From the NCBI RefSeq assembly GCF_003347495.1, contig NZ_QCXY01000001.1, positions 186,001-250,000 on the forward strand: DNA of 64,000 bases, written 5' to 3'. How positions within the stretch are numbered: position 1 is the stretch's first letter; the number at the start of each line of letters is the position of its first letter. A program made the position numbers and the translations under genes. Source of the DNA: Pleomorphovibrio marinus. GTDB lineage: Bacteria; Bacteroidota; Bacteroidia; Cytophagales; Cyclobacteriaceae. Shown piece by piece: positions 9,812-19,351 of the stretch. Below the pieces are notes generated by a model that worked only from the letters and a program-made list of their open reading frames with translations, was not told the DNA's origin and made no database searches.

Positions 9812-11691
9812 AGATCTATGGTTATGTTAATTTGATAGTTTCTTCCTGGCATAGGCCTAAGCCTAAGGACTTGATAATCGTTGTCAAAAAAATTATTGAC
9901 CTGAATCCCCAACCTGCAAGTGGCAAATGCTTTCATAGTCCACGTATAGTTTATCCCGGCATCCAACAAAGCGAATGCATTTACTTGGGTGGAATTATCA
10001 GTTCCCACATACCTGTCACCTACAAAAGTGTAGTTCGCCCATGAGCTGAAGGGGCCTCTTTTAGCCGATAAATAGCTGTTGCCTTTATGAAAAGGGGTAT
10101 AAGGAAGCTGATTCCCTATACTTCGTCCGGCATCCTCCTGATCCCCTGCTATGCGGGCCTGTACGTAGGAGTAGTTGATGTCCGCAGAAAGATCCCATTT
10201 GGAAAATGAAAATTCTGAGGAAAAAGAAGATTCGATCCCCTGGTTCCTTACTTTTCTGATATTCACCGGGGTCCAAAAACTTTCCCCTGGCAACCATACG
10301 ATCCATTGGTCCACCAGCATATGGTAATAATTCACCTCGGCCTCCCAGTTGAACGCACCGCGCTTCCCCTTTTGCACCACGCCCATCTCAGCGCTCAAGC
10401 TTTTTTCAGGAAGCAAATCAGGGTTCCCCCCTGGGGACCAAAACCGATCATTCAGCGTGGGTACCTTAAAATTTTTGGAAGCAGCCCCTTTTAGGGTAAG
10501 GTTATGGGTCTCTTTGTCGAAAAAACCCCATTCCAAACCCAAGGATGGGGTAAAGGGAACAAATTCCCCATCCACTACCATTTGCCGCAAATTGATTGCC
10601 CCCTCTATGCTTTTACCCAAGTGAAATAGATGCGAATGGTAGAGTTCCAACCGCTGTTCTTCTTTATAGTAAGTACTCAATTCACCTACGATATGGGTAA
10701 GTCGAGCACCTGACTTCCCATGCATTTTTTCGGTTGCTTGCCACTCTGCCTCTGCTCCTATAAAATACTGTCTAGTGATATTTGAGGTGCTAAGGTTAAA
10801 CACCTGATCATCTTCTACGTAGCCCAACTTGAGATTGTATTGCACCTGATCTCTGAAGTGGCGGAGGTCTGCCACCCACCTTACATTGGCATCCTCTTGC
10901 ACATCCCTGGTGTTCGAACCCATCACCGGCAGTATTTCCCGGTCGGTAAAATGATACCAAAAGGAAGAACTCACTTGGGTATTTGCCCCTACATTCCAAG
11001 CTAGGTCCTGTACAAGTCCCCTTGTGTGCACACTGGCATGTTCTTGCCTTTCAACAGGTGTTCCTGCCTTACCCAGATTTCTATAAGGGAAATTGTTTGC
11101 CGACCGATTGATATAAGCTCTGGTATGGGAAAAGAACTTTTGGTTGGAATAGCTGTGCTCCACCTGGTTTTGCCAAAGACCAAAACTGCCATGCGCAGCT
11201 CTCACTTTTACCTTATGCCCTTGAGCAAAGGAAGGTTGGCTACCTAGATGGATGGAACCCCCTATGGCATCGGTGCCAAATAAGGCCCCACTACCTCCAT
11301 ACTGAACCCGGATAGCGTCACAGCTACCCACTGTAAGCAGAGAAAAATCCATTTGCCCCAAAGAGGGACTATTTATGGGCAGCCCATTCCAAAACACGGC
11401 ATTGTGCCCGGCGGCGGTTCCCCTCATATTGAGTGTGGCCAGCATACCTGCCCCATATTCCCTCACAAAGATACCTGTTCTTCTTTGCAAAAGTTCGCTG
11501 AGTGCCTGTCCTTGGAAAGCGCCAATTTCCTCTTCGCCTAAGGTATTAACCTTATATCCAAGAGAATATTTTTCCCAAGGAAACGCACGTACTTCTACAG
11601 TCTCTAAGTCCAGGGTATCCCCATGGACGAGCTGCTCCGCTGGATGGGGGAACAAAAATGACCCCAGCCAAGCCAACACAATTACTACCAA
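9808..11691 (-). CDS. btuB: TonB-dependent cobalamin receptor
   Basis: This 627-aa outer-membrane receptor has a signal sequence, a probable TonB box near DLETVEVRA, a plug domain (ALSELLQRRTGIFVREYG, MRGTAAGHNAVFWNGLPINSP, QYGGSGALFGTDAIGGS) and a C-terminal barrel ending in NITIDL. Cobalamin specificity is inferred from the riboswitch at 11853-12034 and the downstream btuG. The start is uncertain. The only upstream in-frame ATG (11718-11716) is followed immediately by TAG. The first usable codon is TTG 11691, but that leaves the signal peptide without basic residues. Starting at ATT 11703 would restore an IRKA n-region. Confidence 0.85.
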   Translation of the reverse strand: MVVIVLAWLGSFLFPHPAEQLVHGDTLDLETVEVRAFPWEKYSLGYKVNTLGEEEIGAFQGQALSELLQRRTGIFVREYGAGMLATLNMRGTAAGHNAVFWNGLPINSPSLGQMDFSLLTVGSCDAIRVQYGGSGALFGTDAIGGSIHLGSQPSFAQGHKVKVRAAHGSFGLWQNQVEHSYSNQKFFSHTRAYINRSANNFPYRNLGKAGTPVERQEHASVHTRGLVQDLAWNVGANTQVSSSFWYHFTDREILPVMGSNTRDVQEDANVRWVADLRHFRDQVQYNLKLGYVEDDQVFNLSTSNITRQYFIGAEAEWQATEKMHGKSGARLTHIVGELSTYYKEEQRLELYHSHLFHLGKSIEGAINLRQMVVDGEFVPFTPSLGLEWGFFDKETHNLTLKGAASKNFKVPTLNDRFWSPGGNPDLLPEKSLSAEMGVVQKGKRGAFNWEAEVNYYHMLVDQWIVWLPGESFWTPVNIRKVRNQGIESSFSSEFSFSKWDLSADINYSYVQARIAGDQEDAGRSIGNQLPYTPFHKGNSYLSAKRGPFSSWANYTFVGDRYVGTDNSTQVNAFALLDAGINYTWTMKAFATCRLGIQVNNFFDNDYQVLRLRPMPGRNYQINITIDL

Positions 11692-11852
11692 TGCTTTTCG
11701 AATTAAATAATCCTACATCAATTATTTAACCCAAAGCTCGGTGGTGTATAGATCGAAAGAAATGAATAAACACATATCCCCTTAAACGGTAAGGGGTGTT
11801 CGTTTAAATACTTCCTAAGCCTTTCACCCGAAAGCCTTGAATTTGTTGAATT

Positions 11853-12034
11853 AAGGCAGGTCTCCTGACTTCCCTTTTGTTGTCGGCCTTCTCATCCCTA
11901 GCGGGACAATGGCGATGATGGAACAACAAGCTTTTGATCGACCTAAGTCGAATAGGGTTACAGTTGCGGGGACAGCTCCGGGTTTTCACCGGATTCCCTT
12001 TTCATCCCGGCACCTTGAATGGGTACCAGAAACC
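11853..12034 (-). promoter_or_regulatory. Cobalamin (AdoCbl-type) riboswitch upstream of btuB
   Basis: On the minus strand the B12 box AGCTGTCCCCGCAACTGTAA lies at 11977-11958. Upstream of it are GGTGCCGGGATGAAAAGGGAA and a GGTGAAAACCCGG segment. Downstream is the closing GAAGTCAGGAGACCTGCC near 11870-11855. These are the conserved parts of the class I cobalamin riboswitch, in the right order. About 160 bases separate it from btuB. High cobalamin should shut off btuB and btuG. Confidence 0.96.
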
Positions 12035-12629
12035 TTTATTCAATTACAAACATACGGGTATTTTGGGTGAAAAAAAATAATTCAGGTTTTCGAGCATGAC
12101 CCCTTGGCTATGGGAAATTTTGGTAATACAGTTTTCATAGATAAGTTTCAGGTTTCTAAAAATGAGTGGTGAAATCGAATGCTTTCCTATTAACAATCAA
12201 ATCAATTGTGCTGGTAAATTTCTTTACCAGCAATTTTTATAACCCTTAGGTAATACCCTGATGTCGAATTTCTTTAAACTTCTAGCTTAAAAGCAGCTTT
12301 TCAGGAATTATGAAAACCCATATCGGGATTCAGCTATACGCAGGCAGGGAATTTAACCACTGAACTTCCTACGAAGAACTGAACTTTAAATTCATCACTT
12401 ACCTGTCCTACGAAGCACGAAACCCCTGCTTGGGTATAGGTGATGTTATCGCTTCGGTGTTCTTCTCTGTCCATTTTCTTCACTATTTGTATTGTCTTAT
12501 GAGCCAATTGAGCCAATTATGAGCCAATCAAAACATAAGTTGTACCTGCCCCAACTTCTCCACTTCTGTCCAATACTTTGAAAACTTCTCTACAAGTTCA
12601 GTAAGGTCGCTTTTGTGCAATATGTGCAA
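12035..12629. other. Gene-free gap with an orphan hairpin
   Basis: I see no supported gene in this stretch. At 12209-12232 TGCTGGTAAA pairs perfectly with TTTACCAGCA around four bases and is followed on the plus strand by a T run, so it resembles a terminator with no matching upstream gene. Near 12510-12530 the word GAGCCAAT repeats three times. The region may be decayed coding DNA. Confidence 0.4.
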
Positions 12630-13964
12630 TTATTGTGCAATGCCATTTAAAGTATAATAAGCACCTGCTCCTTTTTGACCACTTGGTAAAAATAGACCTT
12701 TTTCAACCAACTCTGCTAAATCGTTACTTGCTGTATTTCTTGAGCAGTCATTGATTTTTTGATAGTCACTATTGGAGACTTTTCCATTGTCTTTTACGAA
12801 AAGCACAGCCTTAATCTGCCGTTCATTAACTCCAAGCTCTTTAAGTTGGTTGTGACTATAAATGTCCTTTCTAAACTCCACCCAAAAACCAGAGCTTTTA
12901 AAATAAAATAAGGGTGTTGGGAGTCCAAAATCAAAGCACTGTTCTATAATCTTGGAAATGCCACGCCCCCAGGATTCAATGTATCCACTTCGAAAAAAAG
13001 CATTTGCAAGATCTGGATTGAATGGTTTTGAAGCGTGCTTTTCCAAAAGCGTTTCAATTGTCCAATTTTCAGGCAGTTGTCCTTCGTTCCAAATCATTAG
13101 TTTGTCTTTATAAACACTGATTTGAATAGGAACACCACCCGAATAGTCTTTGTGGGCAACAGCATTTAACAAGGCTTCCCTGATTGCTTCTTTTGGATAC
13201 TCGTACGTTTCCACACGATTCAATCCTTCATAGCTTATCAAAGCCTTAACGTATTTTGTAAAAAGTAACTCTGTGGTCTTTTCAATTTGTTCAAAAAGAT
13301 TTCCGTGGATTTCATCCTGAAATCTCAAATCACTGTCACTTTCGAAAAATCCAATTTTTATGTAAGCCCCTGTTACATATTTTTCAGGATTGGTATAAAA
13401 AAGCAGTATAGAGGCACGCTTAAGAAATTTTCCTTCCTTGAGTTGAAGATTCTCAATAAGATGCTCGTTGCTGTCAGTTAAACTTTCTTCATCTATTCTT
13501 TTGCTTCTGAAAGCTCGTTTTCGAAAAAAATCAAATGTTTCTTGCTTAAGGTCACTAGTTGAAACATTCGGAACAGGAACACCATCCCATCTTTTGCCTT
13601 TTTTCTGAAGGAGAAACTTATCAAGAGCTGCCCCTTTTAATTCCTGCTTGGTGCTTCCGCTTCTGTAATGATATTGTCCTTTGTAATTAACTGGATAAGG
13701 ATGTTGCTCAACAATAATTTCAATATATTTCTCTTGATCAATTTGGTGCAGATTAACATCAACCAAAATCCCTAAAATGTCTCTGACCTTGTTAGGGATT
13801 TCTTCTAAAAGCTTTTTCGCATCCCTCAAGTCAACTACATTTCCAGAGTCGTCTTTCCCGATAAAAATAGTACCACCATAAGCATTGGCAAAACCACAAA
13901 TCCATTTCAGGTATTCGTCTCTCTAGGTTACTTTGAACTCAATATTTTGCGATTCTGATGTCAC
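12630..13964 (-). pseudogene. AlbA_2 / HATPase_c_4 ATP-binding regulator with N-terminal amber codon
   Basis: The frame starts at GTG 13964 and would give a protein of about 444 aa. It opens with SESQNIEFKVT, then TAG at 13925-13923, then RDEYLKWICGFANAYGGTIFIG. That is the AlbA_2 (Schlafen-like) N-terminus, where relatives usually have Trp after EFK-x-x, so TGG to TAG is the simple explanation. After the stop the frame is intact for 436 codons: an ATPase-like region with HKDYSGGVPIQISV near KDKLMIWNEG, then a winged helix at the C-terminus (NERQIKAVL, SRNTASNDL). It may be dead, read through, or restarted at ATG 13829 without the AlbA_2 core. It stands alone. Confidence 0.75.
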
Positions 13965-14131
13965 TACTAATATTTAATAATTTCTAAGTTTCAAATTTAC
14001 TCTTTTTTCTAATGTCATTTTGCTGTTCGGATTTTATACACTGAGCGATAACTGCATATATTGGGTAAAATAGTTACTGGTTACCACCAATGACCCTTTT
14101 GCTATGGAGTCTTTAATGAATTGACTACCTT

Positions 14132-14139
14132 TATCTTTG
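14132..14139 (+). promoter_or_regulatory. -7 box (TATCTTTG) before the GH10 gene
   Basis: TATCTTTG matches TAnnTTTG and lies 24 bases before ATG 14163. This supports that ATG as the start rather than an in-frame TTG at 14121. Confidence 0.45.
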
Positions 14140-14162
14140 AATCAATAAACCTATGTGAAGCC

Positions 14163-15413
14163 ATGATTTATCGCCTATTTTCCCTATTCATCATTTCCTC
14201 TTGGTTGTACACCCCTTCCGCCATATCCCAACAGGACACCTTGGATCAAGCCATTGAAAAGCACAGAAAAGGTACTATCACCATACAAGCCCCCAAAGGT
14301 GCTGAAGTCCATGTCAAACAACTCAGCCACGAATTTTGGTTTGGGGCGGCCATTGCAAATGGGCTTGGTTCCGGAAATATGAACCCCGATGACCTGGAAA
14401 AATACAAGGCTGTCTTTCTGGAGAATTTTAATAGTGCCGTCACCGAAAATGCACTCAAGTGGGCCAATATGGAGCCCCAAAAAGGTCAAGTGAACCATGA
14501 AACCGTGGAAGGGATCCTGGAATGGACAGAGGCAAACGGCATCCCTTTACGAGGGCATAACTTGTTCTGGGGCATTGAGAAATTCGTACAACCCTGGGTG
14601 AAGGAGTTAAGCGATGAAGAATTGGAAGCCACCATCAAGCACCGGGCCATATCCATAGCCAAAAAATACAGGGGCCGCTTTGCCGAATACGACCTTAACA
14701 ATGAGATGATCCATGGCAATTATTACGAGGATCGACTGGGTCCGGACATTACGGCCAAGATGGCAAAGTGGGTTTTGGAGGGGGATCCAGATGCCAACCT
14801 GTTCCTGAACGATTATGATATACTTACTGGAAACCGTCTATCGGACTACTTAACCCATATCCGGGACTTATTGGAACAAGGAGTGCCCATCGCTGGCATA
14901 GGGGCACAGGGACACCTGCATGGAAGCACCTTTGAACGTGAGGCTCTGCAATATAGCCTGGATTCCCTCGCTCAGTTTGGCCTACCTATTATGATCACCG
15001 AATTCAATATGCCCGGACAACGATCTAAGTTTTATAAGGACACTAAATTGGAAATGACCCCGGAGGAAGAGGCTCAAATGGCTGAGGAATTGGTAGCCTA
15101 TTACCGCATATGCTTTGCACACCCCTCCGTAGAAGGTATATTGATGTGGGGTTTCTGGGAAGGCGCCAACTGGATCCCGGCTTCTTCCCTATACACCCGG
15201 GATTGGCATCCCAGGCCCGCGGCGAAGGCATACAGGGAGTTGATTTTTGACACCTGGTGGACGGAAGCCGACCATACCATGGGTGAAGGAGGCGAATGGA
15301 CAGTACCCGCCTTCTATGGCACCTACCAAGTCACGGTGGATGGGGAAAGCCAAGAAGTAATACTTAACAAAGAAAAGGAAAAGATCAAGCTTACTTTCTC
15401 CAGTCTGGATTAG
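14163..15413 (+). CDS. GH10 glycoside hydrolase (endo-beta-xylanase family), exported
   Basis: The 416-aa protein starts with a signal peptide (IYRLFSLFIISSWLY, cleavage near SAISQ). GH10 hallmarks, numbered from ATG 14163, are RGHNLFW with H132, the acid/base Glu in DLNNEMIHG (E181), FLNDYD, GIGAQGHLH, and the nucleophile in MITEFNMPG (E280). Both catalytic Glu are present. The linking sequence is divergent from classical xylanases, and the last 60 residues resemble a small beta domain. The N-terminus before the barrel (TITIQAPKGAEVHVKQL) resembles a type also annotated as endo-1,4-beta-xylanase in Planctomycetes. Xylan as substrate is likely but not certain. Confidence 0.85.
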   Translation: MIYRLFSLFIISSWLYTPSAISQQDTLDQAIEKHRKGTITIQAPKGAEVHVKQLSHEFWFGAAIANGLGSGNMNPDDLEKYKAVFLENFNSAVTENALKWANMEPQKGQVNHETVEGILEWTEANGIPLRGHNLFWGIEKFVQPWVKELSDEELEATIKHRAISIAKKYRGRFAEYDLNNEMIHGNYYEDRLGPDITAKMAKWVLEGDPDANLFLNDYDILTGNRLSDYLTHIRDLLEQGVPIAGIGAQGHLHGSTFEREALQYSLDSLAQFGLPIMITEFNMPGQRSKFYKDTKLEMTPEEEAQMAEELVAYYRICFAHPSVEGILMWGFWEGANWIPASSLYTRDWHPRPAAKAYRELIFDTWWTEADHTMGEGGEWTVPAFYGTYQVTVDGESQEVILNKEKEKIKLTFSSLD

Positions 15414-15588
15414 CTAACCCCAAAGTAATAAATGGAAACCTAAATATCTTAGGGTTTAATCAAATCGGTAATCATTGAAGATTTAATTTAACAAACCTCA
15501 AATAGAAAATCTGGGGTTATTCAGTAATTTTTAAACTCCGTAAACAAGAATTAAGAAATCTTCAATATCTTTAGAAAAGATAATCAGA

Positions 15589-15814
15589 ATGAAGCCTTTT
15601 TTATGAATTTTTATCGGAATTCCAGCCATATCCGTTGTTATGGCTGCCCTCACATATGCTGTTCTGGTGTTTGAGTATGAAAGGATCGAAAAAGCAGTTG
15701 TATTGAATATCCAAACCTTATTGCTTTTTTAAGCGTTATTTATACGATGGTATTGAAGACGGTGATATATTTCAGAAGATACAATATCCCATCATTTTGA
15801 GCTTATGGAATTAG
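15589..15814 (+). pseudogene. Decayed small membrane protein upstream of the 59-aa ORF
   Basis: From ATG 15589 the frame reads MKPFL, then a TGA at 15604-15606, then IFIGIPAISVVMAALTYAVL, a good transmembrane segment, then VFEYERIEKAVVLNIQ. A shift of one frame near 15730 continues as FFKRYLYDGIEDGDIFQKIQ and ends at TAG 15812-15814, which overlaps the ATG of the next ORF. One stop and one frameshift would restore a protein of about 75 residues. This is an interpretation of short sequences and could be chance. Confidence 0.35.
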
Positions 15815-15984
15815 GTAATCTTATTTATTGGCTATTGGTTGCGATGGGTGCCGTATTTACGTTGGCCGCAGTTTTCGCCTTAAGGTACATTTCCCGTAAT
15901 GCGGGTTATGCTAGGGTTTATTCTGAATTAGCCGACGATCCTGACCCTACTTATTCCAAAAGGGCACCCTTTTGGAGGATTTGA
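15805..15984 (+). CDS. Small single-pass membrane protein, 59 aa
   Basis: This short frame encodes one hydrophobic helix near the N-terminus (YWLLVAMGAVFTLAAVFAL), then a basic and acidic tail (RYISRN, ELADDPDP, SKRAPFWRI). Composition and codon use look like real coding sequence rather than noise. I do not recognise a family. It overlaps the end of the decayed frame upstream by ten bases, so the two may once have been coupled. Confidence 0.5.
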   Translation: MELGNLIYWLLVAMGAVFTLAAVFALRYISRNAGYARVYSELADDPDPTYSKRAPFWRI

Positions 15985-16090
15985 TGGTTCCCATCCTCCG
16001 TAGTGAGGACCTTACCCGGTAAATGCCGAATTTGGGCATTAAAAATTGCTTTCCCGATCCCCAATCTAAATTAGATTCATACAGCCTTTT

Positions 16091-16132
16091 CTATTCATTT
16101 TCAACTTTCCATTTTCCATTCTCAATTAATAA
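16091..16132 (-). repeat. AT-rich repeat (copy A), inverted relative to 20851-20892
   Basis: On the minus strand the segment reads as attaattgagaa followed by a GGAAAGTTGAAAATG core. A related segment with the GAAAGTTGAAAATGG core is on the plus strand at 20851-20892. The two face each other across the three sulfatase genes. Copy A overlaps the stop of the first sulfatase. Low complexity limits certainty. Confidence 0.4.
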
Positions 16133-17634
16133 TCGCCTCCCACAAGACTCTCCAACACCGACTGCTGCCAACTGATTAATTCCTCCTCCATTTCTTTGGC
16201 TATTTCCGGGAAGGCCTCTATCAAATTATTGGTCTCAGCCGGATCCTCTCTCACATCAAAGAGTTCCTTTTCCGCATCTTCTGCCGGGCCGCCGTTCAGC
16301 ACCAGCTTATAGCGGTGGTCCAGCCATGATCTGGCACCTGAAAAATCCCGGTCTTCAATGGATGGATGGTGGTAATTCTTAAAATTCCGGGTGGCAATTC
16401 CTCCCATTAGCTTTACCAGAGGGGTAGTGCCTACTTGAAGATCCTCTTCGATATAGGGCTCCAACCCATCACCTCTGTCCCTACCATTCCAAAAACCAAT
16501 AGGGCTGGGTCTTTCCTGCATCTCCCCCTTTATCATGGGCAAGAGGCTAATACCGTCCAGGGGCCTATCGGGAAGGGATACCCCTACTATATCGCAGAAA
16601 GTGGGCAACACATCGCTGCTTACCCCATTTGCCTCACTGACCAATGGGCTTTTTATCTTTGCGGGCCATTCCAATACACTAGGCACCCGCACTCCCCCCT
16701 CATAAATACTGCCCTTCTGTCCCCTAAAAGGCACCGTGGCATTCCCTTCCTGAGGGGTGCCGTTATCCCCAAAATACCAAAGCACCGTATTGTCCCTTAA
16801 GCCCTGCTGCTCCAGAAAATCCCTCATCTGTCCAATGGACCTGTCCATGGCCGTGATTTCCGCAAAACGTTCCCTTAGCACTTCACCCTGGGGGCGTTCA
16901 ACGGCCTTTCCTGTTTCATTGGAGGTTAGCCTGACTTTTTTATCCCCATATTTCTCCGGGACATGGTCGTATGGGGATAGGTCCTTTTCCAAGCCACTGT
17001 AGGGTTCATGAGGGGAACCGTACCAAATCATCACAAAAAAGGGTTTGCCCTCCCTCTTTGCTTTTTCTATAAATTTGATGGCCTCGGCCACCACCACTTC
17101 CGATCCCTCCCCTTTGAAAATTACGGGTTCAGCACCGTTGACCGAAAGCGGTGGATCCATTTCAAAAAAATTGTCGTGGGAAACCCATTCATCAAAGCCC
17201 ATGGCCCCGGGATTAGTCGGTGAGCCTGCTTTTACCGGCCCCAAGTGCCATTTGCCGTAATGGGCTGTGGCGTACCCGGCATCCTTCATCAATTGTGCCA
17301 CGCTGATCTCCTCCGGCCTAATGCTGTGACCGGGAGTGAAGGTACCGTACCGGTTGGGGTGCCTGCCCGTGATGATACTGCCCCTGGTAGGGGAACATAC
17401 CGGGGAAGCGGAATAAAAACGATCCATCCGTAGGCCATTTGCCGCCATTTCGTCTAAAATTGGGGTTTTTAAATCCGGGTGCCCGTTGTAGGCAGTCTCG
17501 TCCCAGCCATGGTCATCCCCAAGCAAAAGCACCACGTTGGGCAACTCAGGTTCGGTTTCCCTTTGCTCAGCTTTTTCGCAAGCAATAAGTATAAGGAGAG
17601 TAAGCAATGAAAGTAGTGATGTAGTGATCTTCAT
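16126..17634 (-). CDS. Sulfatase, formylglycine-dependent lipoprotein
   Basis: The 502-aa protein has a lipoprotein signal ending LILIAC (Cys19). The sulfatase signature is C80-S-P-T-R-G, where Cys80 would be converted to formylglycine. Metal-site residues LLGDDHGWDE (near 40) and YFGDNGTPQEG are also visible. It should desulfate a glycan at the outer membrane or in the periplasm. Substrate cannot be told from sequence. It is the last of three sulfatases on the same strand; the gaps of about 90 and 60 bases suggest one operon. No sulfatase-maturing enzyme (anSME) is in this window. Confidence 0.92.
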   Translation of the reverse strand: MKITTSLLSLLTLLILIACEKAEQRETEPELPNVVLLLGDDHGWDETAYNGHPDLKTPILDEMAANGLRMDRFYSASPVCSPTRGSIITGRHPNRYGTFTPGHSIRPEEISVAQLMKDAGYATAHYGKWHLGPVKAGSPTNPGAMGFDEWVSHDNFFEMDPPLSVNGAEPVIFKGEGSEVVVAEAIKFIEKAKREGKPFFVMIWYGSPHEPYSGLEKDLSPYDHVPEKYGDKKVRLTSNETGKAVERPQGEVLRERFAEITAMDRSIGQMRDFLEQQGLRDNTVLWYFGDNGTPQEGNATVPFRGQKGSIYEGGVRVPSVLEWPAKIKSPLVSEANGVSSDVLPTFCDIVGVSLPDRPLDGISLLPMIKGEMQERPSPIGFWNGRDRGDGLEPYIEEDLQVGTTPLVKLMGGIATRNFKNYHHPSIEDRDFSGARSWLDHRYKLVLNGGPAEDAEKELFDVREDPAETNNLIEAFPEIAKEMEEELISWQQSVLESLVGGDY

Positions 17635-17722
17635 TTTTAAGGTTTCTTTTTGGGTTAGTTTAACTTACTACCGGTGATATTTTAAAAGGTCTTAGTCCTT
17701 ATTCTTCCGTAATTTCCATTTG

Positions 17723-19291
17723 CTATGGGTGGATAAAGCTACTGACGACCTCTTCTTTCCAAGCATCTAAGGCCTCCTTCTGCGACCATTCTTTTTGGGG
17801 GTAGTTTGGGCCATACAATAAATTTTCATCCCTAACCACCAATTCCCCTTGTTTTACAAACTCCTCCCCCCTGGGAAGCAGATGTTGAGCCATACGGTCT
17901 CTCCATGACTCTAGTTTTTCTAAATGTTTTTCTTCAGATGCTAAATTTCTGCTTTCCCCGGGATCTTCCGACAAGTCAAACAACTGCTCTTCCCCAGTCC
18001 TGAAAAACCAGATGTACTTTTCTTTGCCGTCTGTCAGCGCACACCAGTAGTTTTCTGCTTGATAGGTAGTGGCATGCTCCAGGTCAATGTATTCCCGCCA
18101 TGGGGCATTTTGTGGGTCCCGCATCAAGGCAATCAAGGATTCACCCTCCATAGCCGTGGGTTTAGGGATTTTGGCTGCATCCAGAAAGGTCGGTAATATG
18201 TCCCTGATTTCCACAGGATGGGTTAAAAAGGCTTCCTTTCCTAAGCCGGTTTCAAAATCGTGCGGGGGTTTTATGAGCATGGGCACCTTTGAGGATCCCT
18301 CATAGGCGTATGATTTCCGCCAGTGATGATGATCCCCCAGCATATCTCCGTGATCCGAAACAAAAAGGATCAGACTGTTTTCATATACACCCTTCCTTTT
18401 CAATGCCTCCACTACTTTTCCTATTTGCTCATCCAAAAAAGTGATCAATGCATAATAATGCTTTCGGCTCTCCAGGGCATGATCCACCCCAAAATCCCCA
18501 AATGCGGCCTCCCGCTCATTGGGATAATCCCTGAATTTTTCCGACCAATCCCCAGTAAAAGGAACCGGAACGTCCACAATCTCATATAGATCCAAAAAAC
18601 GTTGTGGAGGATCATAAGGGCTATGGGGCCTGGAAAAGGACACCTTCAGGAAAAGTGGTGCTTCAAGATCATAGGAGTCAATAAAATCGACCGCCATTTC
18701 CCCTTTCCAATGATCGGGATGTAAACGTTCCTCTAACTGGTAAACCCTTGGGTTATGCTCGTTCCATAAGATGCCTGTGGCATCGGGGTCTTTCCCCGGT
18801 GCCACCCGTTTAAACCAATCCCTGTAATCACTGATAAAACCCTCTGATTCAATCCGCCCACTTTCGTCAACCAAGGTGCCGTGAAATCCATGAAGGGCTT
18901 TTTGTGGAAACCAGTGAAATTTACCTATCCCATAGGTGTAGTAACCTGCTTCACGAAGCATTGCGGGCATTTCATTAGGGTATTTTCGGGCTACCCTCCC
19001 GTAACCCAACATGCCGTGGCCCCAAGGGGACATACCCGTGAGCAGTGCCGCCCGGGCAGGGGTACAGCTAGGTGTGGAGGAGTAGGCATTGGTAAAATAA
19101 ACGCCATCACCGGCCAACTGGTCCAGGTTGGGTGTGATGATGGAAGAATTGCCCGCATAACCCACCGCATCCCCACGCTGCTGATCGGTCATGATCAAAA
19201 TGATATGCGGCTGTTGGGCCATGGAAAGGGTAACCACAAACAACAACGCCAATAATAAAGGCAATCTGATAAAATGTATGTTCATGTTCAT
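17723..19291 (-). CDS. Sulfatase, periplasmic
   Basis: This 522-aa S1-family sulfatase has a cleavable signal peptide (ending LSMAQQ near residue 27), the metal-binding IMTDQQRGDAVGY near 33, and the signature C76-T-P-A-R with GMSPWGHG after it. LFVSDHGDMLGDHHHW carries further metal ligands. The C-terminal part carries LFDLSEDPGESRNLA, typical of this family. It resembles the arylsulfatase/choline-sulfatase-like branch. It is the middle gene of the sulfatase trio. Its 5' end starts with MNMNI; either Met could be used. Confidence 0.92.
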   Translation of the reverse strand: MNMNIHFIRLPLLLALLFVVTLSMAQQPHIILIMTDQQRGDAVGYAGNSSIITPNLDQLAGDGVYFTNAYSSTPSCTPARAALLTGMSPWGHGMLGYGRVARKYPNEMPAMLREAGYYTYGIGKFHWFPQKALHGFHGTLVDESGRIESEGFISDYRDWFKRVAPGKDPDATGILWNEHNPRVYQLEERLHPDHWKGEMAVDFIDSYDLEAPLFLKVSFSRPHSPYDPPQRFLDLYEIVDVPVPFTGDWSEKFRDYPNEREAAFGDFGVDHALESRKHYYALITFLDEQIGKVVEALKRKGVYENSLILFVSDHGDMLGDHHHWRKSYAYEGSSKVPMLIKPPHDFETGLGKEAFLTHPVEIRDILPTFLDAAKIPKPTAMEGESLIALMRDPQNAPWREYIDLEHATTYQAENYWCALTDGKEKYIWFFRTGEEQLFDLSEDPGESRNLASEEKHLEKLESWRDRMAQHLLPRGEEFVKQGELVVRDENLLYGPNYPQKEWSQKEALDAWKEEVVSSFIHP

Positions 19292-19351
19292 TCAATAAAT
19301 CTGTAAACCACTAATAATCCTGACTTGATGTCATTTTTAAATCTAAAATCA

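Noticed and set aside
12630-13964. Anti-phage defence locus
   Set aside because: AlbA_2-type ATPases occur in some defence systems, but this gene is alone, broken and has no nuclease or effector partner.
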